A DNA stretch of 31,694 bases from Archaeoglobus_B sp964471215 (GCA_964471215.1 CAYYFC010000016.1:1-31694), one strand, 5' to 3'; positions 20,197 to 28,288 are shown, counted from the stretch's first letter. The notes: generated by a model from the letters alone, not told the origin. A program made the numbers and translations.

Positions 20197-23144
20197 GTAT
20201 TGGTTATTCCCACTTACAAAAGCTGATCAACTGCTTGAAACTCTACGAAAAGTGGGGATTCGCCGTAATTCCTCTTTTCCCCTCGACGAAAGAACCGTGT
20301 GTGAGGCACGACATCTACCATGAGCAAGGAGTACCGAAGAAGATGATAAAAGAGTGGCTGAAAACCTATTGGAATCCAGAATACTGGCATAGGTTGTGGT
20401 ACAAGTTCGATGAGCTGAATGAGAAGGAGCTTGAGGTAAGGGCGAGATGGATAAGGGCTTTGGAAAGGGCTTACAATGACCTCATCAACAAGGGTTATCC
20501 TGAAGATGTTGCCAAGAGGGTTCATCCTCATCATTATGAATATAAGGGTGAATTGAATATAGCTGTTCTCGGAGGAAAAGCCAGTAAAGGCTTGGTTTTA
20601 GTCGATGTTGAAGATTTGAGCAAAATAACAGTACACCCTTCCAATTTCATCAAAGGGATAGATGCTATAGTTGTTAAAACTGGAAAAGAAAACGGTTATC
20701 ACTTCTATTTCAAATGTGAAGACTTTGATAAGAATTTGAAAGGAGAGAACGGAGAGATAAGGTGTACGGGTTATTATGTTGTCGCTCCTCCTTCTGTTCA
20801 TCCTTCTGGTTTTGAATATCATTTCGTTCAGATTGTTCAAGATTTCCACACCTCTAAATACTTCATAAACGACTATGTTCTGAAGTGGATTGGATTTGAG
20901 GAAGAGAAAATCCCGAAAGTAAATTCAACGGTAGAAAAAGAGTCCAAACCGGATATGGTTGAGTTTGAGGAGGATGATGATAGCGCATTCATCGAATCGT
21001 TATGCAAAATCCCTGTAGAGGTAGGAAAAAGATCTGATTGGACTTTCGTTGCCACATATTACTTTAAGTTAAAAGGCTACAGTCCAGAGGAAGCTTTTAA
21101 GAAAATAATCACCATACCGTGTTGTAATTCTAAGATTTTCAGAGATGGAGCTTGGGATTACGATAGGGGTTATGAATGGTGGCTCAAATACGAATGGGAG
21201 GATATAGAGAACCCAACTCTTGAAGGATTCTTGGGAGCGATAAGCAAAGCCGAAGAGGAAACAGGATTTAAGTTGGATTACAGACCGAAGGTCAAAAAGG
21301 TTGAGAAAACAGGAATATGGATTCCTTTGAAGTGGAAGAATAAAGATTTCGGATTTTTGCATGTAGAACCTTTAGATATGAGCAATCTTTTGATTTCGAT
21401 TGTAAAGAACGGAAAAACATTATTATCGCCCACAAAAGTTAAAGCCGATTTTATATTGTCAGAAACAAAAAGAGATAAAATATTTAAAAATATTAAGAAG
21501 GAGCTAGGTTCTGATTATGAGTTCTGGATTTCCACGCTCCGAAATCGCTTGTATTCTAAGCTATACGAGTACTTCAAAGATCCGAGAAAAATACTTTACT
21601 CAGAGTACATTCAACGGTTGGAAACCTATGATAATTTAGATTTAAAGGTCATTTCGGGAAGTATAGGGTGTGGAAATCCCGGAGAGTACTTGATTTGCCT
21701 TCCAATCCAAGTAGAGAGCGTTATTTTCAAAAAGAAAGATTTAGGTATAACCGAACAGAACTCTCCCATTTTTTTGAGTAGAGATAACATACACTATACC
21801 CCCCTTATACAAGGGGGTAATATCTACATAGTTCTGTCCAAGAATGGAGTCGATGTAGGCTTCTCTACTACTCTCATAGCAAACAGACAAAATCTACCGT
21901 CCTATATTTTTATTTCTGACCCACCAGTTTACCTAAATTGGTTGAAATTACTCCGGTTATTGCAGAGTATTCGCCATTATCTAGAGTCTGGCTATAAAAA
22001 TATTGAAGATTTCTACTACGGTTGGTTTTACTCTGGGGGTGATAGAGTAGAGCAGAACTGTAATGGGGAGGATTCAAAGAAAAACAAGCGAAAAGAAAGC
22101 GTGGAAATTCTAAGAGAAAGAGGAGAACAGATCGTAGAATTATTAAAGAAATACATATATTTCGATGATAAAAGATTGTACTACATCGTTGCCTGTTGGA
22201 TAATTGGCACTTATATGTTCCCTATATTTTCATATTATCCTTATTTAATTATAAGAGGAGAGAAGGGAAGTGGAAAAGGCACACTTCTCACATTCCTCTC
22301 GAAAACCTGTTGGAATCCGACATCAAAAGTTGTAGATCCGAGCAGATCCTCGATTTTCAGATTAATAGAATGTGCTAGACCAACGTACATAATAGACGAA
22401 TACCACAGGGTGATAAGGAGTGAAATAGGGGAACAACTCGCTGCTGTTCTCGAAGCTGGAGCGGAAAGAGATGCAATGGTTGTAAGGACGGATACCGAAT
22501 CAAAAGAGGTAGAATTCTTCAATGTGTATTGTCCTAAAGCCATAGCGAGCAGAGTGGAATTGGAGCATGAGGATAAGGGGATTACGATAATAATGGAGAA
22601 GGTGAACGATCCTAAGTACGCTAAGAGGAGGAAGGAGTTGGATTTACAGGATTTCACAGATCTGCAAGTGGAATTGGTCTTTCTCTGTCTTATAACACAT
22701 GATAAGGTATTCGAGGAGTACATGAAGCTGGAACCTACTGCGGAGCTTACTGGAAGGTACTACAACATCTTCGCGCCGATTTTAGCAATTGCTAAAGTTG
22801 TATTTCCGAACGAATTCGACGATCTTCTCAAATATGCTGAAGAACAGGCGAAGACTAAAATAGAGATAGCATGGGAGATGGAGAACAGAATACTTGGCAC
22901 CCTGTACGCCAATCTCAATTATGCAGAACAAACCGAGTTTAATGGTAAAAAGACACTTCAGATTCTCTTGAAGGATTTGGCGGAGATGACCGGATTACAT
23001 CATAACCAAGTGAAGTCCGCATTGTACAATCTCAAGCTTGTAGTCGCTGATAGGCAGACGAGTCGAGGAAAGAAGTACTATATCGATGTTGATCGTTTAA
23101 AGAAGTTGGTGGAGGATAGGAGGATTGAAGTTGAGACAGATTAG
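20193..23144 (+). CDS. Primase-polymerase fused to D5-like helicase
   Basis: A 983-residue replication protein. The N-terminal PrimPol domain (about 10-215) has LVDVE (Asp138, Glu140), KENGYHFYF (His170) and TGYYVVAPPSVHPSG. The middle part is long and unassigned. The SF3/D5-like helicase (about 660-840) has Walker A GEKGSGKGT (689-697) and Walker B PTYIIDEYH (about 730-738). A C-terminal winged helix (LLKDLAEMTGLHHNQVKSALYNLKL) lies at about 930-960. It should synthesise primers or DNA and unwind at the origin. It is the largest gene of the element and coupled to the upstream gene with GAGGTGAT before the ATG. Such fusions are typical of archaeal plasmids and viruses. Confidence 0.85.
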   Translation: MSIGYSHLQKLINCLKLYEKWGFAVIPLFPSTKEPCVRHDIYHEQGVPKKMIKEWLKTYWNPEYWHRLWYKFDELNEKELEVRARWIRALERAYNDLINKGYPEDVAKRVHPHHYEYKGELNIAVLGGKASKGLVLVDVEDLSKITVHPSNFIKGIDAIVVKTGKENGYHFYFKCEDFDKNLKGENGEIRCTGYYVVAPPSVHPSGFEYHFVQIVQDFHTSKYFINDYVLKWIGFEEEKIPKVNSTVEKESKPDMVEFEEDDDSAFIESLCKIPVEVGKRSDWTFVATYYFKLKGYSPEEAFKKIITIPCCNSKIFRDGAWDYDRGYEWWLKYEWEDIENPTLEGFLGAISKAEEETGFKLDYRPKVKKVEKTGIWIPLKWKNKDFGFLHVEPLDMSNLLISIVKNGKTLLSPTKVKADFILSETKRDKIFKNIKKELGSDYEFWISTLRNRLYSKLYEYFKDPRKILYSEYIQRLETYDNLDLKVISGSIGCGNPGEYLICLPIQVESVIFKKKDLGITEQNSPIFLSRDNIHYTPLIQGGNIYIVLSKNGVDVGFSTTLIANRQNLPSYIFISDPPVYLNWLKLLRLLQSIRHYLESGYKNIEDFYYGWFYSGGDRVEQNCNGEDSKKNKRKESVEILRERGEQIVELLKKYIYFDDKRLYYIVACWIIGTYMFPIFSYYPYLIIRGEKGSGKGTLLTFLSKTCWNPTSKVVDPSRSSIFRLIECARPTYIIDEYHRVIRSEIGEQLAAVLEAGAERDAMVVRTDTESKEVEFFNVYCPKAIASRVELEHEDKGITIIMEKVNDPKYAKRRKELDLQDFTDLQVELVFLCLITHDKVFEEYMKLEPTAELTGRYYNIFAPILAIAKVVFPNEFDDLLKYAEEQAKTKIEIAWEMENRILGTLYANLNYAEQTEFNGKKTLQILLKDLAEMTGLHHNQVKSALYNLKLVVADRQTSRGKKYYIDVDRLKKLVEDRRIEVETD
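21800..21817. other. GC-rich hairpin inside the primase-helicase gene
   Basis: CCCCCTT-ATAC-AAGGGGG forms a perfect 7-bp stem with a 4-base loop in otherwise AT-rich coding DNA (encoding TPLIQGGN). It could be chance from codon choice, a translational pause, or a nick/binding site. Nothing else in the gene looks similar. Confidence 0.35.
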
Positions 23145-23165
23145 GGTTTTGGAGGTGATATGCGA

Positions 23166-23519
23166 ATGGATGGGGGTTTTATGTGGGAACTCGGAAAACA
23201 GCTCTACATGAGCATAAAAGACCAATCCGATAAGATAGATGAGAAAGTGGAGGAAATATTGGATCTCTTGGAAGAAGTCGAACGAATAGAATGCAATCTC
23301 GTCGGCTTAAACCAATCTTTCACACCCTATGTTTCGATTTTCGACCATATCCTCCTCAAAATAGCGAAAAGGAAGGGAGAGGATTTTGCATCTCAAACTC
23401 TGGCAAGGTGGTTGAGTTATATCGAAGAAGTGTTGAGAAATCCTAAAAAAGCTAAAAAGATGAATATCATGCTCGAAAGGTTGAAGGAGGAGATTAGAGA
23501 GGAGTATGGTGAAATTTGA
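23166..23519 (+). CDS. Helical protein, unknown
   Basis: A 117-residue protein, helical throughout: a coiled-coil N-terminal half (LYMSIKDQSDKIDEKVEEILDLLEEVERIE) and a helical C-terminal half (YIEEVLRNPKKAKKMNIMLERLKEEIREEYGE). ATG 23166 is preferred over 23160 because GGTGA then has a normal 7-base gap. It follows the primase-helicase by 21 bases and precedes the RadA-like gene by 13, so it is probably an accessory replication or recombination factor. No motif identifies it. Confidence 0.6.
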   Translation: MDGGFMWELGKQLYMSIKDQSDKIDEKVEEILDLLEEVERIECNLVGLNQSFTPYVSIFDHILLKIAKRKGEDFASQTLARWLSYIEEVLRNPKKAKKMNIMLERLKEEIREEYGEI

Positions 23520-23532
23520 GGAGGTGATATAG

Positions 23533-24186
23533 GTGGTTGAGGCGAAGTTGGATGTTAGGGAGGAGAAAAAGAAGGAGGAGAAGAAAGAGGGAAAATTACA
23601 GGCTTTGGCGAAGCAGATAAGGAACAAACTGACAGTGCTGTACGGAGAGCCTTTTGTGGGAAAAACGACACTTGCACACCTCCTCTCCAAATACTTCGAG
23701 CACACCGTGATCTTCAAAATCGATAAGAACTACAGACCGGAAGATTTCAGGCACATAAACAGCAACATCCACTATGTGAACATAAACTCCCATAAGGGAC
23801 TGATTTCCGTTCTCGATGACATGCTGAGGAATCCTCCTCAAAATGCATTGATCGTCGTGGATTCAATAACCGGCTTGGATGCCTTCTTCATGCCGTCAGA
23901 TCCTTCAAAGCCTTCTCCGAGAATGGAAAATGCAAGAGCTAGGTTTGTAGATGCTGTGATGCAGAGGTTGAGCTTCATAAAGTACAACGGCAATACTGTA
24001 ATCGTAATCGCACATGAGAGGCTGAGAAATTGGGAAACTCAGGAAAGAGTCCCGAGGTTCAATGTTACAGCTTTGAGGCATGCGGATATGTGTTTTAGGC
24101 TTGTAAAGGAGAACGAGCACAGAAGACTTGTGAGAACGCACTTGAGGGATTACTACAAAGCGAGAGAGGAGGATTTTCTGAGCTGA
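23533..24186 (+). CDS. RadA/RadB-like recombinase ATPase
   Basis: A 217-residue RecA-fold ATPase. Walker A is YGEPFVGKTT (37-46), and Walker B is ALIVVDSITGL (105-115, Asp110). NTVIVIAHERLR resembles the region after RadA loop L1, and FRLVKENEHRRLV the C-terminal strands. An acidic/basic lead (EEKKKEEKKEGK) replaces the N-terminal HhH domain of RadA. The GTG start has GAGGTGAT 5 bases before it. The short size is like RadB or phage Sak4-type single-strand annealing ATPases. It should act in replication-linked recombination of the viral genome. Confidence 0.8.
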   Translation: MVEAKLDVREEKKKEEKKEGKLQALAKQIRNKLTVLYGEPFVGKTTLAHLLSKYFEHTVIFKIDKNYRPEDFRHINSNIHYVNINSHKGLISVLDDMLRNPPQNALIVVDSITGLDAFFMPSDPSKPSPRMENARARFVDAVMQRLSFIKYNGNTVIVIAHERLRNWETQERVPRFNVTALRHADMCFRLVKENEHRRLVRTHLRDYYKAREEDFLS

Positions 24187-24195
24187 GGTGATCTC

Positions 24196-24480
24196 ATGGG
24201 CTATCTCAAGGTGAAGAATGAGGATGGATGCAGAAGCTCAGTATACATCATCCCCATTGAGAAGATAGAAGCTATAGAGCTGGAGAGGACGGAATACGGC
24301 AACCACTTCTTGATTTTCCACCTGAACTCCATGGAGATCAAGGTGAAGGTGAAGGGTGAGAGCAAAGGACTTCTTGAAAGATTGGCGATGGCCATGCATG
24401 TGAACAGGAATTACGGAGAAGTTGTGGATTTGGAAACAATTCTGAAGGAGGTAAAGGGAGATGATAGTAGATCCACCTGA
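24196..24480 (+). CDS. Small beta-rich protein, unknown
   Basis: A 94-residue protein. The first 60 residues alternate in strand-like fashion (VYIIPIEKIEAIELERTEYGNHFLIFHLNSMEIKVKVKG) and the rest is a helix plus acidic tail. The pattern recalls a PH-like or OB-like small barrel, but no family is recognised. GAGGTGATCTC precedes the ATG, and it follows the RadA-like gene by 9 bases. It may be a single-strand DNA or protein binding partner; this is only suggested by context. Confidence 0.6.
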   Translation: MGYLKVKNEDGCRSSVYIIPIEKIEAIELERTEYGNHFLIFHLNSMEIKVKVKGESKGLLERLAMAMHVNRNYGEVVDLETILKEVKGDDSRST

Positions 24481-24616
24481 AGATTGCCCTTACAAAGGCA
24501 ACTGTAGAATAATCAGAGATCCGATAGAATGGGAGCTTTACGGTTGTCCTTGCGCAAAATACACCTTTTACAAAATGGCTGAAAAGGAGAGGAGGGGATA
24601 TGAAGCTTCCAATTGA
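24461..24616 (+). CDS. Small four-Cys protein
   Basis: A 51-residue ORF overlapping the previous gene by 20 bases and the next by 17. It carries EDCPYKGNC near residues 8-15 and YGCPC near 27-31, giving four cysteines suited for one zinc ion. The start follows GGAGGTAAAGGG. The middle (RIIRDPIEWELY) and end (KMAEKERRGYEASN) are charged. Short zinc proteins of this kind often bind nucleic acid or modulate enzymes. It is small enough to have been overlooked, but the good ribosome binding site and operon overlaps support it. Confidence 0.6.
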   Translation: MIVDPPEDCPYKGNCRIIRDPIEWELYGCPCAKYTFYKMAEKERRGYEASN

Positions 24617-24794
24617 AATTCTTAAGGAATTAAAAGAGGACTTCGAGAGGCTGATAAAGTCCCTGCAGTACATAACTCCCTTAGACTTAGCGTTGATCAG
24701 AAGGATAAGGAGAAATCTAAAGGAGCTCGAAGAGGAGATAGAGAGCCTCGAAGTCGATTCTGCAAGATTGCACAATCTGGAGGTAGTGATATGA
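24600..24794 (+). CDS. Small coiled-coil protein
   Basis: A 64-residue protein consisting almost only of charged helices (LPIEILKELKEDFERLIKSL; RRIRRNLKELEEEIESLEVD). GAGAGGAGGGGAT precedes the ATG, and its stop overlaps the next start (ATGA). Likely an oligomerising helper protein. No family is recognised. Confidence 0.6.
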   Translation: MKLPIEILKELKEDFERLIKSLQYITPLDLALIRRIRRNLKELEEEIESLEVDSARLHNLEVVI

Positions 24795-25183
24795 TCAAGA
24801 TAAACGGTAGCGTTGTGGAGATAAGCGACGCGAGAAAACTACCGAAATTGAAGGAACTATTCGAAAGAGGAGAGATTTCGAGAGATGCGAAGATCAAGAT
24901 CTTGGGTAGAGGGGGATTGTGGAACGAGAACAGAATGGGATGGTGGAAGAGGGGAAGGAGGGGAAGGACGTTCAAGCTTGTAAAAGAGAAAATTCTGGAA
25001 GTGCTCAGGGACGGAGGGTGGTTATCTTCCATAGAAATAGCTTCAAGGTTGAAGATGAGCAAGTACAGTCCTCTTCTCCACTCAGCTTTAAAGGAGTTGG
25101 TGAAGAAAGGAATCGTCAGGTGTATTGAGAGGAGATGGAGGAAGAGCAAGAGTGTAAGGTTCTACAGGCTGGTGGAGAGATGA
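24791..25183 (+). CDS. Winged-helix DNA-binding protein
   Basis: A 130-residue protein. The N-terminal half is basic and Gly-rich (KILGRGGLWNENRMGWWKRGRRGR). The C-terminal half (about 62-128) is a winged helix: KEKILEVLRDGGWLSSIEIASRL, recognition-like HSALKELVKKGIV, wing RRWRKSKSVRFYRL. The ATG overlaps the previous gene (ATGA), and the stop overlaps the next. A middle regulator of the replication operon or a DNA-binding replication factor is likely. The fold call is from helix spacing. Confidence 0.65.
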   Translation: MIKINGSVVEISDARKLPKLKELFERGEISRDAKIKILGRGGLWNENRMGWWKRGRRGRTFKLVKEKILEVLRDGGWLSSIEIASRLKMSKYSPLLHSALKELVKKGIVRCIERRWRKSKSVRFYRLVER

Positions 25184-25395
25184 ATAGGGCTGAATGGTAT
25201 CTCAAGGGATTCAACGGCTATCCTCTAAGAATCAGGCTTGCAGTATTTCTGATTAAAGTATTTTACAAGCTGAGGCTGATCGGCGAAGAGGATGTAAAAC
25301 GCTATGTAAATGGGATAATCAACGCCTATTTAATTTCTTTGGCCAAAAAACACGGATTGAGAATTGCTGAAGTAAAAATAGGTGATGAGGAATGA
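25180..25395 (+). CDS. Small helical protein, unknown
   Basis: A 71-residue protein starting at ATG 25180, which overlaps the previous stop (ATGA) and has GGTGGAGAG upstream; the in-frame ATG 25135 is inside the winged-helix gene and rejected. The central segment LRIRLAVFLIKVFYKLRLI is amphipathic or weakly membrane-binding, followed by VNGIINAYLISLAKKHGL. Function unknown. The stop overlaps the following micro-gene. Confidence 0.6.
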   Translation: MNRAEWYLKGFNGYPLRIRLAVFLIKVFYKLRLIGEEDVKRYVNGIINAYLISLAKKHGLRIAEVKIGDEE

Positions 25396-25505
25396 GGAGA
25401 ATTCTAGAGGACATAGCACTTGTGCTCATTTGGATACTGCTCTTCGCAATAGCCTGCTTAATGACATTTCCCTTGATCTTCAGAGGGAGGAGAAATGCCG
25501 TATAA
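25392..25505 (+). CDS. 37-residue single-pass membrane peptide
   Basis: A short ORF that overlaps the previous stop (ATGA) and has GGTGATGAGGA upstream. It contains one hydrophobic segment (IALVLIWILLFAIACLMTFPLIF) flanked by charges (MRRILED ... RGRRNAV), a complete single-pass membrane peptide. It ends the first part of the replication operon; the 13-base element TAACATTATATTA and a T-rich stretch follow. Probably real because of coupling and composition. Confidence 0.6.
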   Translation: MRRILEDIALVLIWILLFAIACLMTFPLIFRGRRNAV

Positions 25506-25560
25506 TAACATTATATTAAATAATAAGCCCTCTTCAATTTTTATTGTTTTTTCTTATATT
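25506..25560 (+). terminator. T-rich operon break with TAACATTATATTA
   Basis: Directly after the stop at 25505 lies the same 13-mer as at 2834-2846, then T-rich DNA (TTTTTATTGTTTTTTCTTATATTTTTA). This can both terminate the upstream transcript and provide a TATA-like element for the next gene at 25580. Confidence 0.4.
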
Positions 25561-25579
25561 TTTACAGGGAGGTGTTTGA

Positions 25580-25798
25580 ATGAATAAGGCGGAGATGTTG
25601 GAGGTAAATAGGGTTTTGAAGAAAATAGCGGAATTTTTAGGGATAGGATATGAATGCAACAGTTGCATAGGTAATTGTAAGAAAGAATGCTTGAGGAGAC
25701 ACATAGTCTGGATTTCCAAGAAAATAGTCGAAAGGCTAGGAGAAGGAGCGGATTTGGGCTTTGTAAGGGTTTTGGAGGCGTTGAGAAATGGGGTATAG
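25580..25798 (+). CDS. Small Cys-cluster protein
   Basis: A 72-residue protein. CNSCIGNCKKEC (about residues 27-38) gives the pattern C-x2-C-x3-C-x3-C within helical surroundings, a likely zinc or iron-sulfur site. The start has GGAGGTGTTTGA upstream. It opens the second part of the rightward operon and overlaps the following micro-gene by 11 bases. Function unknown; redox or DNA binding are both open. Confidence 0.6.
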   Translation: MNKAEMLEVNRVLKKIAEFLGIGYECNSCIGNCKKECLRRHIVWISKKIVERLGEGADLGFVRVLEALRNGV

Positions 25799-25886
25799 GG
25801 TTGAAATGCTTTGGAGAGCACTCTTTGGGAAGGAAGAGGAGGAAAGGAAAGAGGAGGTCGATTCCGATGAAGATTCAACTCGATAA
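25788..25886 (+). CDS. 32-residue acidic peptide
   Basis: An ORF from ATG 25788 (GGAGGCGTTGAGAA upstream) to TAA 25886: MGYRVEMLWRALFGKEEEER followed by an acidic stretch. It overlaps both neighbours. Helix-forming hydrophobic start and acidic tail; no family. Support is positional only, so this is a weaker call than the neighbours. Confidence 0.4.
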   Translation: MGYRVEMLWRALFGKEEEERKEEVDSDEDSTR

Positions 25887-26001
25887 ATGGGATGATGTAG
25901 CTTTTGGATTCAGGATCTCCAAGTCCCTGATAGTAATTGAATTCTGGAAGTACTCTTTGGTGATAGATTTAAAGAAAAAGGAGGTCGATTCTCATGACTG
26001 A
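25867..26001 (+). CDS. 44-residue beta-rich protein
   Basis: An ORF from ATG 25867, preceded by GAGGAGGTCGATTCC, the same leader wording (GAGGTCGATTC) that precedes the next gene at 25994. The product MKIQLDKWDDVAFGFRISKS continues with hydrophobic strands (LIVIEFWKYSLVIDLKKKE). It reads like a small beta-sheet or DUF-type viral protein. A longer frame upstream runs through the preceding gene and lacks a ribosome binding site. Confidence 0.5.
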   Translation: MKIQLDKWDDVAFGFRISKSLIVIEFWKYSLVIDLKKKEVDSHD

Positions 26002-26263
26002 GACAGATAAGGAGTATTTGGGTGTCGGTAATGCGAACAAGAACAGAATAGAACAGCTCGAATTGGAAATAAAATTCTACGAAGAATACATGCGAGGAAT
26101 GCAAGATGAAGAGGTAAAGAATCAGATAAAACAAATTGTGGAGAAGAGAAAGAATGTTCTAAGGATTCTCAAGGGTGAAATCAACAACTTAGACCTCTTG
26201 GCGATTTTCAGCTTGATTTTGGGATTTATCTTTCTCTACATCGCGGAGGTGATAACATGTTGA
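25994..26263 (+). CDS. Coiled-coil protein with C-terminal membrane anchor
   Basis: An 89-residue protein. Coiled-coil helices (RIEQLELEIKFYEEYMRGMQDEEVKNQIKQIVEKRKNVLRIL) are followed by a C-terminal hydrophobic segment (LDLLAIFSLILGFIFLYIAEV), a tail-anchored layout. GGAGGTCGATTCTC precedes the ATG. It overlaps its neighbours by 7-8 bases on either side. It may tether another viral protein to the membrane. Function unknown. Confidence 0.6.
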   Translation: MTETDKEYLGVGNANKNRIEQLELEIKFYEEYMRGMQDEEVKNQIKQIVEKRKNVLRILKGEINNLDLLAIFSLILGFIFLYIAEVITC

Positions 26264-26553
26264 TCGATGTGCTCAAGAATGCACTCGAAAAGGTAAAAAA
26301 CGAGAGCTTTGAAGGTCTAAGGAAATTCTACGATATAAGAGTCAGAGAGGAGATGGTTGAAGACGTTGTAGTGGATTACGTATGGGAAGCCAAGTGCAGA
26401 GCTTGTAAATTGGTTATGATAGCCAAGGATAAGGAGGAATTGGTCAGGATGATGATAGATCATCTTACAAAGGAGATAGGGAAGCTCTACAACGCGATGA
26501 TTCATTTAAAGATGATCTGCGGGCAGTTGGAAGGAATAAAGGTGGTAAAATGA
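26257..26553 (+). CDS. Small helical protein with CxxC
   Basis: A 98-residue protein. Charged helices flank a central EAKCRACKLVMIAKDKEELV with one CxxC, and the end has a further Cys (HLKMICGQLEG). GGAGGTGATAAC precedes the ATG. Possibly a dimer sharing a zinc ion. No family is recognised; it precedes the zinc-ribbon gene and shares the operon. Confidence 0.6.
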   Translation: MLIDVLKNALEKVKNESFEGLRKFYDIRVREEMVEDVVVDYVWEAKCRACKLVMIAKDKEELVRMMIDHLTKEIGKLYNAMIHLKMICGQLEGIKVVK

Positions 26554-26597
26554 CCTGCTCTGGATTTCTCCTTTACTGGGTGCTGAGGTGTAGGAAA

Positions 26598-26876
26598 ATG
26601 GGCTGGAGAATAGTCAAATGTGAAAAATGCGGATTGGAAGTTGAAGGATTCGTCGTTGAGAACTACAATGGCAAGCACACGTGGAGATGTCCGCAATGCG
26701 GACATGTAAACGATTTGAACAACGTTAAGCTTTCTCAGGCGAAGCTATTTGACGATGATTCTCCTCCAGATCCAAGGAGTAAAGCCGTCTGCGGAAGAGC
26801 TTACAATTGCGAGCACTTCAGCTATCCGAAATGCTTGGTGTATTGCCCTTTAAAGGTGATCGAGGATGAGGATTGA
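26598..26876 (+). CDS. Zinc-ribbon protein
   Basis: A 92-residue protein. A zinc ribbon at residues 8-34 (VKCEKCG ... WRCPQCGH) is followed by a linker and a second Cys/His-rich part (AVCGRAYNCEHFSYPKCLVYCP). ATG 26598 has GAGGTG 7 bases upstream. The alternative ATG 26550 overlaps the previous stop and would add 16 residues, including a hydrophobic patch; I cannot exclude it. Two potential zinc sites suggest nucleic-acid binding, perhaps transcription or replication control. Confidence 0.65.
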   Translation: MGWRIVKCEKCGLEVEGFVVENYNGKHTWRCPQCGHVNDLNNVKLSQAKLFDDDSPPDPRSKAVCGRAYNCEHFSYPKCLVYCPLKVIEDED

Positions 26877-27081
26877 CAAGGCCGTAATGACTTTAACGGC
26901 AATCCTCCTGCTTATGAACACAATAGTAATATCGCTTGTAATAACAAGCGGGATAAGTCCGTTTCACCTTCTGACCTGCTTGATCTTCCTCGTCATCCAC
27001 ATCTACATGATTTTGGAGTGTCTGAGCTATCTGGCTTGTGAAAAATCGTTTCTGAGGGTGATATGGCATGAAAAGGGTTGA
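26866..27081 (+). CDS. Small two-helix membrane protein
   Basis: A 71-residue protein with hydrophobic segments around residues 7-28 and 33-58, then a charged tail (EKSFLRVIWHEKG). AAGGTGATCGAGG precedes the ATG. It overlaps the zinc-ribbon gene by 11 bases and the next gene by 14. Function unknown. Confidence 0.6.
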   Translation: MRIDKAVMTLTAILLLMNTIVISLVITSGISPFHLLTCLIFLVIHIYMILECLSYLACEKSFLRVIWHEKG

Positions 27082-27628
27082 TTTACTTAGAATTCAAGAT
27101 GAGATAGAGCTGATAATAAATCCTTTGATAAATCAGCTGAGGAAGTCATTCCTAGAAACGGAGGACTTGGAAACGAAGAGGGCGATAGGGCATGTAATGA
27201 ACATCCTGCTCTCTGATAGAATAAGGACGAAGTTCAGCATAACGCTAAAGGAAGTTTTCAGGAAGCAGGGTGTAAAGATCGGACTAACGGACTTGGATGC
27301 TGTTGTAGTCGTGAACGGGAAGATGAAGGGACTCTTCGAGTACAAGCACAGAAGGGAGGATTACGAAAGATACTTCATCACGAACGCATTTCAGTTCAAA
27401 ACTCTTAGGAATTTATCCATTAGAACGGGAATTCCCTTATACTACATCGTTTACCTCGAAAACGGATATTACAGAGTTCTTGAAGTTAGCAGATATACGA
27501 AATTCGATGTAAGAAAGCTCGGTAAAGGATGGAGCGAAGATCACTATGCTGTTGTAGATTTGGATCAAACCGTTTTGTTATCCGAATTGGAGTTTAGAAA
27601 TTGGTTGTGGGAGGTGTTGGGAAGATGA
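27068..27628 (+). CDS. PD-(D/E)XK nuclease-like protein
   Basis: A 186-residue protein. The segment LTDLDAVVVVNGKMKGLFEYKHR (residues 73-95) fits the nuclease core: Asp75 or Asp77, a strand, then Glu91-x-Lys93. It is followed by a helix with a Gln (AFQFKTLRN, Gln109) as in RecB-like and resolvase families. The C-terminal strands (YYIVYLENGYYRVLEV) continue the alpha/beta core. GAGGGTGATATGGC precedes the ATG. It could be a Holliday-junction resolvase or genome-processing nuclease of the virus. The motif is visible; the family assignment is inferred. Confidence 0.6.
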   Translation: MKRVDLLRIQDEIELIINPLINQLRKSFLETEDLETKRAIGHVMNILLSDRIRTKFSITLKEVFRKQGVKIGLTDLDAVVVVNGKMKGLFEYKHRREDYERYFITNAFQFKTLRNLSIRTGIPLYYIVYLENGYYRVLEVSRYTKFDVRKLGKGWSEDHYAVVDLDQTVLLSELEFRNWLWEVLGR

Positions 27629-28281
27629 TAGACGAGGAGAAACTGAAAGACATCATGAATCAGCTCAAGAGGTTGGAAGAGCTGAACAGAGTATTGGAAG
27701 AGATGATACCCTTGTTAAAGCTCGCGGACAAGTTGAATATTCTGAAGCCAGAATACAAGAAACTCCTTGAAGTTGTCGAAGAAATAACAGAAAAGAAAGG
27801 AGAGGAGATAATTACAACTGCAAATAACATAGAGGAGAGAGAACCCGTAGATGTCATAAATCCAAAGACGAATCCGAAGTGCGAGATAAGGGTTTTCAGA
27901 TGGGATAATAGGATAATACTGGAGTGGTGGCATGCAAACAGATTCGTCGATAGCGTTGTGATAAAGGACGAGTGGGCAATCTATTGGCTAATGAAGCAGA
28001 ATGCAAAGAGAAACTTGCTCAGCTTCTCCGATTTCTGTAGATTGATAAAGACGATACCGGACTTCAGTCCTGTTAAAGCCAGTTTGATATTCAACTACAT
28101 TGGCATGCAGAGCAAGTTCAAGACTGAGCTCAAGAAGATTAAGAGGGAGTATGGGGCTAAGGAGATAACGGAGTGGCACATAGAGTTCAAACCGCTTTAC
28201 GAGGATGAGTTTGAAGATAGAAAAGAGTTGAGGGAGAGGATTAAAGAGGAGAGGAAGCTCTGGCAGGATTTATTGGGGTGA
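27625..28281 (+). CDS. Unknown protein upstream of the repeat array
   Basis: A 218-residue protein. The N-terminal coiled coil (EEKLKDIMNQLKRLEELNRVLEEMIPLLKLADKL) and a flexible linker lead to a mixed C-terminal domain with several Trp (CEIRVFRWDNRIILEWWHANRFVD; EWAIYWLMKQNAKRNLLSFSDFCRLIKTIPDF). It ends charged (RERIKEERKLWQDLLG). ATG 27625 is coupled to the previous stop (ATGA) with GGGAGGTG upstream. No family is recognised. It is the gene directly before the 18-base array and may belong to the same system. Confidence 0.6.
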   Translation: MIDEEKLKDIMNQLKRLEELNRVLEEMIPLLKLADKLNILKPEYKKLLEVVEEITEKKGEEIITTANNIEEREPVDVINPKTNPKCEIRVFRWDNRIILEWWHANRFVDSVVIKDEWAIYWLMKQNAKRNLLSFSDFCRLIKTIPDFSPVKASLIFNYIGMQSKFKTELKKIKREYGAKEITEWHIEFKPLYEDEFEDRKELRERIKEERKLWQDLLG

Positions 28282-28288
28282 AGTTTAT

